From IMG/VR virus record IMGVR_UViG_3300017917_000908, positions 1 to 28,033 of that record: a stretch of DNA of 28,033 nt. One strand, written 5' to 3'. Below, piece after piece: positions 21,960 through 28,033 of this stretch. The first letter of the stretch is position 1, and every line of letters begins with the position of its first letter. The notes under the pieces were generated by a model, which did not search any database, was not told the origin of the DNA, and worked only from the letters and a program-made list of their open reading frames with translations. This stretch comes from a virus. Both the position numbers and the translations under genes were made by a program.

Positions 21960-22872
21960 GCCAACAAAACAAATAGCCAAAGTATTTGAAAGTTATTTTG
22001 GCGATAAGATCAGCTTTGACCGCTTATCACCTCGTCAAACATTTAGTATGTTACAACGTGTGCGTGGTATCCTAGGCGAACACCGTAGCACACCTGCACG
22101 CCACCAAAGCGAGCAAAACCCCAATTATCTCAAATTGGTAATGATGGAGCAGGCTTTGGCAAGTCGTCTCAAAGAACAAATGCCTCCTGCGCCTGGCACT
22201 GGTGCTGCTGGTACTCCCCCAACTCCGCAAGCCGCAGTTGCCAATGGCAAGCCTGCTGTGGCTGGCGCAGTTGCTAAAGATCCAAAGTTGGCTGCTGCTC
22301 TCAAGAAGAGCCAAAGCGGCCAGACATTAAATCCTGAAGAACAAAAATTAGTGGCCGGAGCCGCAATGATGCAAGCTGAAAGCCGCTTGCGCAGAGCATA
22401 TCAAATGTTGAAAGAAAGTGAAGTTCAACAAGCTCAAGTTGTGTTGGCTGCTCAAGACATGGTTGACAAAATGCAAGGCATGTTGGAAGATGTAAGTGAA
22501 TTGCAATTCAAAGAACTACCAGCTCTTGTTGATTCAATCAAGAACCAAGTTGGCATGGACCAGGCCGCACAATTTAATCAAGACGCCACAGCCGCATTGA
22601 CTGGGTTATTGCAAAACATTCAAGGTGCCAAGCAACAACTCGACGCTGCATTAGGTGTAGTAACTGGCCAAACTCCAAGCGGTGTTGCGGCTGCTGGTGC
22701 CGCCGGTGCTGACATGGCTGCTGCCGCCGGTGCTGACATGGCTGCTGCTGGAGATATGGCTGCTGCCGGAGATGAAATGGGTGACATGGCTGCTGAACCA
22801 GCAGTTGACGACCTAAGTGCTGAACCAGGTGCAGAACCCACTGCTGCTGCTCTAGGCCGCGCCAAGAGATAA
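21931..22872 (+). CDS. Ala-rich late protein with C-terminal acidic repeats and capsid-targeting-like N-terminus
   Basis: The 313-residue protein begins 'MKLQELAAPKPTKQI', fitting the M-x-(I/L)-x-E-(L/F) pattern. Residues ~140-240 are long helices ('RAYQMLKESEVQQAQVVLAA', 'LLQNIQGAKQQLDAALGVVT'), and the C-terminus (~250-300) is built of Ala/Gly/Asp/Met repeats and acidic residues. Composition is like phage core, scaffold or internal head proteins. No enzyme motif is present. The next gene starts on its stop codon (TAATG). Confidence 0.7.
   Translation: MKLQELAAPKPTKQIAKVFESYFGDKISFDRLSPRQTFSMLQRVRGILGEHRSTPARHQSEQNPNYLKLVMMEQALASRLKEQMPPAPGTGAAGTPPTPQAAVANGKPAVAGAVAKDPKLAAALKKSQSGQTLNPEEQKLVAGAAMMQAESRLRRAYQMLKESEVQQAQVVLAAQDMVDKMQGMLEDVSELQFKELPALVDSIKNQVGMDQAAQFNQDATAALTGLLQNIQGAKQQLDAALGVVTGQTPSGVAAAGAAGADMAAAAGADMAAAGDMAAAGDEMGDMAAEPAVDDLSAEPGAEPTAAALGRAKR
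22699..22794 (+). repeat. In-frame tandem repeat in the Ala-rich protein gene
   Basis: Two perfect 24-bp copies (22699-22722 and 22723-22746), encoding AAGADMAA twice, are followed by two diverged copies (22747-22764, 22765-22794) ending with the same ATGGCTGCT. Length differences are multiples of three, so the frame is kept. Confidence 0.85.
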
Positions 22873-23228
22873 TGAGATTATTTGAATTTGATTCACCACT
22901 AGAAAAGACACCACAGCCCGCACAACTCATGGGCCTGGTGTCTTTTTTGAATGGCCGTGCCGAAGACACTGACGCACAAAAACAAATTGACCAAAACACT
23001 TTTATTGAACTAGCAAGAAATTTAGGTATTGTACTCAACAAAGACATGTTGGTAGACTTAACCAATCAACCACCTTTGAGCAACGTGCTAGAACCATTTG
23101 ACCCCAATTCGGGTGTAATAACATTCAAAGGCGCTGAGCAAGCCCCGACTGCTATGCCAGTTAACAAGGCACAAGACATTGTGGCTGCTGCTGCCAAATC
23201 AGCAGCCAAAAAAGACCGCGGCGTCTAA
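22872..23228 (+). CDS. Small late protein with capsid-targeting-like N-terminus
   Basis: The 118-residue protein begins MRLFEFDSPLEKTP, fitting the pattern shared with the products of the genes starting at 17589 and 21931. The central block 'IELARNLGIVLNKDMLVDLT' is helical, followed by 'FDPNSGVITFKGAEQ'. The tail is Ala/Lys-rich ('IVAAAAKSAAKKDRGV'). No known domain. It is translationally coupled to the Ala-rich protein gene by TAATG and is the last gene before the early-type cassette. Confidence 0.65.
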   Translation: MRLFEFDSPLEKTPQPAQLMGLVSFLNGRAEDTDAQKQIDQNTFIELARNLGIVLNKDMLVDLTNQPPLSNVLEPFDPNSGVITFKGAEQAPTAMPVNKAQDIVAAAAKSAAKKDRGV

Positions 23229-23233
23229 CCGTT

Positions 23234-23256
23234 TAAGTCAACGTTTGGTTGACTTA
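23234..23256. promoter_or_regulatory. Operator-like palindrome over a -35 box
   Basis: A perfect 9-bp inverted repeat, TAAGTCAAC / GTTGACTTA (23234-23242 with 23248-23256), with a 5-bp centre. The right arm contains the TTGACT -35 box. There is no T-run, so it is not an obvious terminator; a repressor or activator site is more likely. Confidence 0.5.
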
Positions 23257-23277
23257 GAACGTTAAATATAGTATACT
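23249..23277 (+). promoter_or_regulatory. Sigma70-type promoter with TAAATA inside the spacer
   Basis: TTGACT (23249-23254), 17 bp spacer, TATACT (23272-23277). The spacer contains TAAATA (23263-23268), so this site could be read at both early and late times. The ribosome binding site AAGGAGG (23286-23292) precedes the ATG at 23298. Confidence 0.78.
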
Positions 23278-23297
23278 GCTTACATAAGGAGGCTGCT

Positions 23298-23588
23298 ATG
23301 AAAAGACTTGTTGCCCTAATACTACTCACAATGTCATTGTCTGCAATGGCACAACATCGTCCGTATCCGCATCATGGACACAGCGGGGCTCATGGTTGGG
23401 GCTGGGTAGTACCTGCTGTTATTGGCGGCACAATAGTTTATGCAGCCACAAGACCTCCTGTAGTAGTACAGCAGCCACCAGTGGTGGTGCAACAACCCAC
23501 TGACGTTGTTTACATTGACGGTGTTGCTTATCGCAAACAGTGGGTACAAATTAATGGTTACTATCAAGAAGTATTGGTAAGACTTTAA
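23298..23588 (+). CDS. Secreted or periplasmic protein with Sec signal peptide
   Basis: The 96-residue protein has a classical signal peptide: basic 'MKR', hydrophobic 'LVALILLTMSL' and cleavage site 'SAMA' before 'QHRPYP'. The mature part is His/Gly/Trp-rich ('HHGHSGAHGWGWVVPAVIGG'), with a short hydrophobic stretch, a 'VVVQQPPVVVQQP' repeat, and a final beta-rich block ('YIDGVAYRKQWVQINGYYQE'). Composition resembles small proteobacterial periplasmic or outer-membrane-associated proteins, so host origin is likely. The His-rich part could bind metal. It heads the iscU-iscA cassette, with a consensus ribosome binding site; the iscU ATG follows its stop codon after 1 bp. Confidence 0.72.
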   Translation: MKRLVALILLTMSLSAMAQHRPYPHHGHSGAHGWGWVVPAVIGGTIVYAATRPPVVVQQPPVVVQQPTDVVYIDGVAYRKQWVQINGYYQEVLVRL

Positions 23589-23589
23589 T

Positions 23590-23976
23590 ATGGCATATTC
23601 AGATAAAGTTATTGATCACTATGAAAATCCTCGCAATGTAGGTAGCTTTGCCAAGGACGACGAAGATGTCGGGACTGGCATGGTTGGTGCGCCGGCCTGC
23701 GGCGATGTTATGAAACTGCAAATAAAGGTGCAAGATGGTATCATCACGGACGCAAGATTCAAAACATACGGATGCGGCAGTGCAATTGCCTCCAGTTCTC
23801 TCGTTACCGAGTGGGTTAAAGGACGAACGCTTGACGAAGCGGCAGCTCTTAAAAATTCAGAGATTGCTGAAGAACTCGCATTGCCACCAGTCAAGATTCA
23901 TTGTTCTATTCTTGCTGAAGATGCTATAAAAGCCGCTGTAGAGGACTACAGAAAGAAGCATGATCTCGTTAACTGA
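23590..23976 (+). CDS. iscU: IscU, Fe-S cluster assembly scaffold
   Basis: The 128-residue protein follows E. coli IscU almost residue for residue. The three cluster-ligating cysteines are present in '[11 protein letters not shown]', '[16 protein letters not shown]' and '[15 protein letters not shown]', with the Asp after the first Cys and the His before the third. 'LPPVK', the recognition site for the HscA chaperone, is intact. IscU receives sulfur from the cysteine desulfurase IscS and iron, builds a 2Fe-2S cluster and passes it on with HscA/HscB. None of IscS, HscA, HscB or ferredoxin is present nearby, so the phage protein must use the host machinery. High identity with bacterial IscU suggests recent acquisition from a proteobacterial host. 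Its 3' end overlaps iscA by 17 bp. Confidence 0.97.
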   Translation: MAYSDKVIDHYENPRNVGSFAKDDEDVGTGMVGAPACGDVMKLQIKVQDGIITDARFKTYGCGSAIASSSLVTEWVKGRTLDEAAALKNSEIAEELALPPVKIHCSILAEDAIKAAVEDYRKKHDLVN

Positions 23977-24280
23977 TGCAGCCGCAAAGAAAATACAACA
24001 AACATTGGCTCGTAGAGGACACGGTGAGGGCATTCGCCTAGGAGTAAAAACCACAGGTTGCAGTGGACTTGCTTATGTGTTAGAATACGTAGATACGCCG
24101 CTGCCAGAAGATCAATTATTTGACTGTGCTGGCTGCAAAATCTTTGTTGACCCCAAGTCATGCGTTTACTTACAAGGCATGACTGTTGATTATGTACGCC
24201 AAGGGCTCAATGAAGGTTTTCAATTTAATAATCCCAATGAACGTGACCGCTGCGGATGCGGAGAAAGTTTTAGAGTTTGA
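23960..24280 (+). CDS. iscA: IscA, A-type Fe-S carrier
   Basis: The 106-residue protein matches E. coli IscA (107) in length and pattern. The ligands are all present: one Cys in '[15 protein letters not shown]' and the C-terminal pair in '[11 protein letters not shown]'. A-type carriers move clusters from IscU to target apo-proteins, especially 4Fe-4S proteins. It keeps the U-A order of bacterial isc operons. The ATG lies inside iscU, which is unusual for bacteria and suggests compaction for translational coupling. Two extra Cys in 'FDCAGCK' are not part of the usual motif. Possible clients in this window are the radical SAM protein or host enzymes. Confidence 0.95.
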   Translation: MISLTDAAAKKIQQTLARRGHGEGIRLGVKTTGCSGLAYVLEYVDTPLPEDQLFDCAGCKIFVDPKSCVYLQGMTVDYVRQGLNEGFQFNNPNERDRCGCGESFRV

Positions 24281-24987
24281 TAGTTCAAAAATACAATTAT
24301 GCACCCCTTAGCAGAACAACAATTGAAGGCAAGCGACATTATTGTTTGCCCGATGGTAAAAAAGTACCCTCAGTTACTACTATTCTAGACAAAACAAAAC
24401 CTGCAGAAGCTCGCGAAGCCTTGGCAAACTGGAAAAAAGCCGTAGGCGAAAAACGTGCCCAAGAAATCACCACAGAAGCTGCCAACCGTGGCACACGTAT
24501 GCACGCCTATCTTGAGCAGTATATTTTATCAGATGATTTAAAACCCTTGCCCAGTAATCCTTATGCACATCCGTCATGGTTCATGGCAGCAGAAGTTATT
24601 CTCAATGGGCTGTGTCATGTTGATGAATTTTGGGGCACAGAAGTTCCTGTATATTACTCGGGACTGTATGCAGGTACCACAGACTGTTTGGGTTTGTGGA
24701 AAGGTCGTCCTGCTATCATGGACTTCAAACAAAGCAACAAAGTCAAGAAAAAAGAGTACATTTCAGACTATTTTATTCAGCTTGCAGCCTATGCAGCCGC
24801 ACACAATGAAACACACGGTACGGATATCAATCAAGGCGTTATTTTAATGGCTGTACAGCCTAAATTACTGCCAGATGGCACATACGATAAACCCCAATAT
24901 TTAGAATTTGTTATTGAAGGTGATGAGTTCAAATACTGGAGCGACGAGTGGATGAAACGTGTGGAGCTCTATTATCTAACACGCTAA
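24277..24987 (+). CDS. RecB/MGME1-like PD-(D/E)XK exonuclease
   Basis: The 236-residue protein begins at TTG (24277), overlapping the iscA stop by 4 bp. Motifs are 'VPSVTTIL' (N-terminal strand), '[15 protein letters not shown]' with the motif-I His, '[10 protein letters not shown]' with the metal-binding Asp, '[10 protein letters not shown]' (D-x-K core), and '[11 protein letters not shown]' (QxxxY). This set fits RecB-family nucleases, particularly the MGME1-like phage exonucleases that trim single-stranded ends. Three cysteines occur (in 'HYCLP', 'GLCHVD' and 'TDCLG'), so it is not the four-Cys, iron-sulfur Cas4 type. It is the last gene of the cassette. Confidence 0.85.
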   Translation: MIVQKYNYAPLSRTTIEGKRHYCLPDGKKVPSVTTILDKTKPAEAREALANWKKAVGEKRAQEITTEAANRGTRMHAYLEQYILSDDLKPLPSNPYAHPSWFMAAEVILNGLCHVDEFWGTEVPVYYSGLYAGTTDCLGLWKGRPAIMDFKQSNKVKKKEYISDYFIQLAAYAAAHNETHGTDINQGVILMAVQPKLLPDGTYDKPQYLEFVIEGDEFKYWSDEWMKRVELYYLTR

Positions 24988-24990
24988 ATA
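24985..24990 (+). promoter_or_regulatory. Late-type promoter motif TAAATA
   Basis: GCTAAATATG spans the stop codon of the nuclease gene, 23 bp before the GTG start at 25014. AAGGA (25002-25006) lies 7 bp before that start. Confidence 0.5.
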
Positions 24991-25013
24991 TGTGATATCG
25001 CAAGGACATCACA

Positions 25014-26777
25014 GTGGCAATCGTACAAATATCAAGAATTACACAACGCAAGGGTTTAGAGACTGATCTCCCACAACCACTTGCAGGCGCAGAATTTGGC
25101 TGGGCTATTGACCAGCGCAGATTGTTTATTGGTAACGGCACCTTAGCTGACGGAGCACCAGTAGTAGGCAACACTGAAGTCTTAACAGAATTTTCAGACA
25201 TTCTTAGTTTTGCCACGGAATACACATACAAAGGTGACGCCGCAGGTTACACTGTGCAAACTGGCGCCACATCAGGCACACCAGTTCAACAAAGCCTGCA
25301 GACACGTTTAGACAGCTACGCAGTTATCACAGATTTTGGCGCAACTGGCGACGGCGTCACTGACGTTACTGCTGACATCAATCGTGCCTTGTATCAATTG
25401 TACTGCCGTGAACTGAATCCGCAAATTCGTCGTAGTTTGTTCTTCCCTGCAGGAACATACATTATTACAGACACACTGAACATTCCTCCTTACTGTTCAC
25501 TGTACGGTGAAGGTATTGACAGTACAATTATCTATTTTTACGTTCAGACCTGGACCAACACCGTGGCCTATGCCGAAGGTGTGCTGGTCAAAGATGGTTC
25601 AGACTACTATCGTAGTCAGGCTGCTGTACCTATTGGAACCAACATTAACAATGCAACTTACTGGACATTGGAATCATTACCTGAATACATTGCACGTACT
25701 GCTGACAGCAATCAGCAAGTTGGCGTAAACATTGGCGTTGGCGGTGCATTGCCACCAGGTAGCCTTGACATCAGCGGAATTAGATTTGTTACAAATCAAA
25801 GCAATGACGGTTTCTTGGTAGAAGACGCTGCGCAATGCACATTTACCAACGTAGGCATTGAAGGTCCACTGACAACCACAGATCTTACAACTGCCACTGC
25901 TGATATTGCTGCTGTTCGTTGGGCAAGTACAGCCAGTTTGGTGTGTCGTAATGTTACTTGGAACAACTGTGTGTTTACTGGATTCACATACGGCACCAAC
26001 ACTCAACAGCAAATTGAAGGTGTGACGTTCAGTAACTGTAATTTTGATACACTACACCAAGGTGTTGTGCTTGGTGGTGCAAGTCCAGTGCTTGGTGGTC
26101 CCACTGGTGTTCGAATTGTACAAAACACATTCGACAACATCTATGCACAAGGTGTGGTGTTTGACGATGTAAGTTTGAACGCCACTGCTTACAACACATT
26201 CTATGACGTAGGCAACCATTTCAACGGTGCAACATTGCCGGCCAGCAGTATCATTGACATCAATGCTAATAACAACGTCAGCATTGGTGACATGTTCCAA
26301 CGCAACAATGCTCAAAGTGTGTTGTATCCACGTATAGCGTTAAACGATACTGATACTATTGCATTGAGTCAAAACGTTTCAGGCATTGCAATTTATCAAG
26401 ACGATGTACAAACAAACACAATTGGCAATAGCCTAGATCTTGGCACATATCAAATGGTCAGCGGCGTCAACGATGTGTTAACCGACAATGCCACTGCTAC
26501 ATTATTTTCGGTTACTAATGCTACAATAGCTGCATTTAAAATGAACTATACCATTGCTCGTAGCAGCAATGTTCGCATTGGAACACTGACTGTGGTTTGC
26601 GCCAATGGTGGCGTGGGATTTAATTACACAGATGATTATACAGAAAATGGCGATACTGGAATCACACTGACTCCGTCAGACTCTGGAACAGCAGTTACAG
26701 TGTCATACACTGCAACTTCAACCACAGTGGATGGCACAATCAATTACAGTATTGTTAATCTAGGACTTGGCGTTTAA
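25014..26777 (+). CDS. Tailspike with pectate-lyase-type beta-helix and inserted carbohydrate-binding-like segment
   Basis: The GTG start follows AAGGA. The 587-residue protein has an N-terminal ~65 residues with 'QRRLFIGNGTLADGAPV', a phage-tail attachment motif. From residue ~105, 'VITDFGATGDGVTDVTADIN' is the signature of Pectate_lyase_3 type tailspikes, followed by a right-handed beta-helix with short, repetitive strands ('GVTFSNCNFDTLHQGVVLGG', 'IVQNTFDNIYAQGVVFDD'). Residues ~178-219 ('YAEGVLVKDGSDYYRSQAAV' and 'YWTL') match the W-x-Y-x-G-x-V...Y.....W plan of CBM5/12-like modules inserted into the helix. The C-terminal ~100 residues are a separate beta domain. Binding or depolymerising host surface polysaccharide is likely; catalytic residues were not identified. 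It is expected late. Confidence 0.82.
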   Translation: MAIVQISRITQRKGLETDLPQPLAGAEFGWAIDQRRLFIGNGTLADGAPVVGNTEVLTEFSDILSFATEYTYKGDAAGYTVQTGATSGTPVQQSLQTRLDSYAVITDFGATGDGVTDVTADINRALYQLYCRELNPQIRRSLFFPAGTYIITDTLNIPPYCSLYGEGIDSTIIYFYVQTWTNTVAYAEGVLVKDGSDYYRSQAAVPIGTNINNATYWTLESLPEYIARTADSNQQVGVNIGVGGALPPGSLDISGIRFVTNQSNDGFLVEDAAQCTFTNVGIEGPLTTTDLTTATADIAAVRWASTASLVCRNVTWNNCVFTGFTYGTNTQQQIEGVTFSNCNFDTLHQGVVLGGASPVLGGPTGVRIVQNTFDNIYAQGVVFDDVSLNATAYNTFYDVGNHFNGATLPASSIIDINANNNVSIGDMFQRNNAQSVLYPRIALNDTDTIALSQNVSGIAIYQDDVQTNTIGNSLDLGTYQMVSGVNDVLTDNATATLFSVTNATIAAFKMNYTIARSSNVRIGTLTVVCANGGVGFNYTDDYTENGDTGITLTPSDSGTAVTVSYTATSTTVDGTINYSIVNLGLGV

Positions 26778-26788
26778 CATCAAAAACA

Positions 26789-27214
26789 ATGTGGCCTAAA
26801 ACTTTTGCCGAAAGGCTTGAGTCTTGGAATAATCTAAGACAGCGTGTGGCTCTTGCTGACCAACAAACAGCTCTTGAAGAAATCAACTCATGGTGGTTTC
26901 GAACTCCTTGGTGCGCTTACCATTTGCACTGGGATGATCGTGAAGATTGGCCAGATCCCTGGCAACTCTTGAGCGACAACATCTATTGTAGCCTTGCAAG
27001 AGGGCTAGGAATCCTATATACTATTACATTATTAGACCGTGCTGACCTGCAGGATACGGTGCTTTTAGACACGGATAGCGACAATTTAGTCCTGGTCAAT
27101 GGAAAGAAATATATACTGAATTATGACCCTGATTCGATTGTAAATATCAACCTAGGGCACTCTACTGCTTGTCACAGCGTAACTCAAGCACAAATAAAAC
27201 AACAACTAAGGTAA
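26789..27214 (+). CDS. Conserved-looking Trp-rich phage protein, unknown function
   Basis: The 141-residue protein has a very Trp-rich middle ('INSWWFRTPWCAYHLHWDDR' and 'EDWPDPWQLLSDNIYCSLAR'), followed by a beta-rich tail. I recall similar Trp-rich proteins in T4-like aquatic phages, without a known function. It is soluble, acidic, with no signal peptide. It lies 11 bp after the tailspike gene and 2 bp before nrdA, so may be cotranscribed with nrdA; no promoter was seen. Confidence 0.72.
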   Translation: MWPKTFAERLESWNNLRQRVALADQQTALEEINSWWFRTPWCAYHLHWDDREDWPDPWQLLSDNIYCSLARGLGILYTITLLDRADLQDTVLLDTDSDNLVLVNGKKYILNYDPDSIVNINLGHSTACHSVTQAQIKQQLR

Positions 27215-27216
27215 CA

Positions 27217-28033
27217 ATGAAACAGATCACAGTATTGAAACGAGACGGAACTCGTGAGCCACTTGCATTAGAAAAGTGGCAAACGCAAATTGCCAAAGTA
27301 TGCTCGGGAATTGCGGATGTTAGCCAGAGCATGGTAGAGATCAAAGCACAAGTTCATTTTTATGACGGCATCACTACAAAAGAAATTGACGGACTAACTT
27401 TGCGAGCAATAGTAGATTTGATTGACGTAGAATCAAACCCCGACGTTGGGCACACAAACTATCAATATGTGGCAGGCAAACAGCGACTCAGCATGTTGCG
27501 CAAAGACGTTTATGGTGATTACACTCCTCCACATCTTTATGAGATTGTAAAAAAGAATGTATCTGTGGGCCTATACACTCCTGAACTGCTTGAATGGTAC
27601 TCAGAAGATGATTGGAACCGCATGAATGACATGTTGGATCATGCCAAGGACGAACAATACAGCTATGCCGCAGTGGAACAACTGATTGAAAAGTATCTTG
27701 TTCGCAATCGCAGCACAAAGGAAATCTATGAAACTCCACAAGTTAGATACATGGTGGCAGCGGCCACTGTATTCCACAAAGAAGAACCTAACTCGGCTCG
27801 CATGCGTTACATCAAAGAGTATTACAACGCTGCTAGTGATGGCCTGTTTACTTTGGCCACTCCTGTTTTGGCAGGGCTGGGCACACCTACAAAACAGTTT
27901 AGTTCGTGTGTTCTCATCCGAAGCGATGACGACTTGGACTCTATATTCGCCTCAGGTGAGATGATGGCCAAGTATGCCAGCAAACGTGCAGGCATTGGTT
28001 TGGAGATTGGACGTTTACGACCTTTAGGATCAC
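27217..28033 (+). CDS. nrdA: Class Ia ribonucleotide reductase large subunit NrdA (3' partial)
   Basis: The ATG at 27217, preceded by AAGG, opens a frame that continues past the window end, giving 272 residues. It begins 'MKQITVLKRDGTREPLALEK', an ATP-cone-type N-terminus. 'ATPVLAGLGTPTKQFSSCVL' carries the active-site cysteine near the start of the catalytic barrel. 'YASKRAGIGLEIGRLRPLGS' is the next conserved block of class Ia enzymes. NrdA reduces ribonucleoside diphosphates, using a radical supplied by the di-iron NrdB, which is not in the window but is expected downstream. It provides deoxynucleotides for phage replication. Confidence 0.95.
   Translation, partial: MKQITVLKRDGTREPLALEKWQTQIAKVCSGIADVSQSMVEIKAQVHFYDGITTKEIDGLTLRAIVDLIDVESNPDVGHTNYQYVAGKQRLSMLRKDVYGDYTPPHLYEIVKKNVSVGLYTPELLEWYSEDDWNRMNDMLDHAKDEQYSYAAVEQLIEKYLVRNRSTKEIYETPQVRYMVAAATVFHKEEPNSARMRYIKEYYNAASDGLFTLATPVLAGLGTPTKQFSSCVLIRSDDDLDSIFASGEMMAKYASKRAGIGLEIGRLRPLGS

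Noticed and set aside
22574-23065. Gln-rich minus-strand ORF opposite the Ala-rich repeat region
   Set aside because: The poly-Gln and His pattern is a frame-shadow of the GCTGCT/GCCGCC repeats of the real plus-strand gene.
24277-24987. Cas4-type nuclease, suggested by proximity to iscU-iscA
   Set aside because: Cas4 needs four cluster-binding cysteines in a defined layout; only three scattered cysteines are present and no CRISPR array or cas gene is nearby.

Overview
The window reads as part of the genome of a lytic T4-like myovirus. It carries a UvsW-type helicase, a gp61-type primase directly followed by a gp41-type DnaB-family helicase, a class Ia ribonucleotide reductase large subunit (NrdA, cut by the right edge), a GIY-YIG homing endonuclease and several tail-fibre and virion-type proteins. 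Genes are packed tightly, with many 1-34 bp overlaps and almost no free space. The host is probably a Gram-negative proteobacterium: the phage IscU is near-identical in its readable motifs to the enterobacterial protein, keeps the HscA-binding LPPVK motif, and sits beside an IscA and a small protein with a Sec signal peptide. No tRNA, CRISPR array, integrase or insertion sequence was seen.

Layout: (1) 1-1106, two surface-sugar-type glycosyltransferases. (2) 1107-1628, minus-strand GIY-YIG endonuclease. (3) 1738-3761, gamma-glutamylcyclotransferase-like protein, small membrane protein, AAA+ ATPase and two tiny ORFs, each main gene with its own sigma70-type promoter, then a structured non-coding stretch and a terminator. 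(4) 3925-9020, unknown protein, UvsW, methyltransferase-like protein, conserved phage protein, cupin, small protein and radical SAM protein. (5) 9013-11782, possible clamp-loader small subunit, SGNH-like protein, zinc-finger protein, small beta-rich protein and a 189-residue protein that carries the DnaE (Pol III alpha) palm and finger motifs in order. (6) 11753-17273, primase and helicase framed by one conserved minus-strand gene and two fibre/virion genes. (7) 17354-23228, a late-type block that includes a polymerase-beta-type nucleotidyltransferase fused to a KxDG ligase-like domain, a probable abundant virion protein, a holin-like protein and an Ala-rich protein. (8) 23298-24987, an early-type cassette: secreted protein, iscU, iscA and a RecB-like nuclease. 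(9) 25014-28033, a beta-helix tailspike, a conserved protein and nrdA.

Two promoter classes are visible. Seven sites have TTGAcc/TATAaT-type boxes with exactly 17 bp between them, in front of early or metabolic genes; three place the expected +1 on the A of the start codon, so those mRNAs look leaderless. A second motif, TAAATA, resembling the T4 late promoter, lies just upstream of structural genes on both strands and of the homing endonuclease.

The observations most worth following are the condensed DnaE-like protein (11213-11782), the nucleotidyltransferase-ligase fusion (18350-20254), the iscU-iscA cassette with its operator-like palindrome, and the leaderless early promoters.
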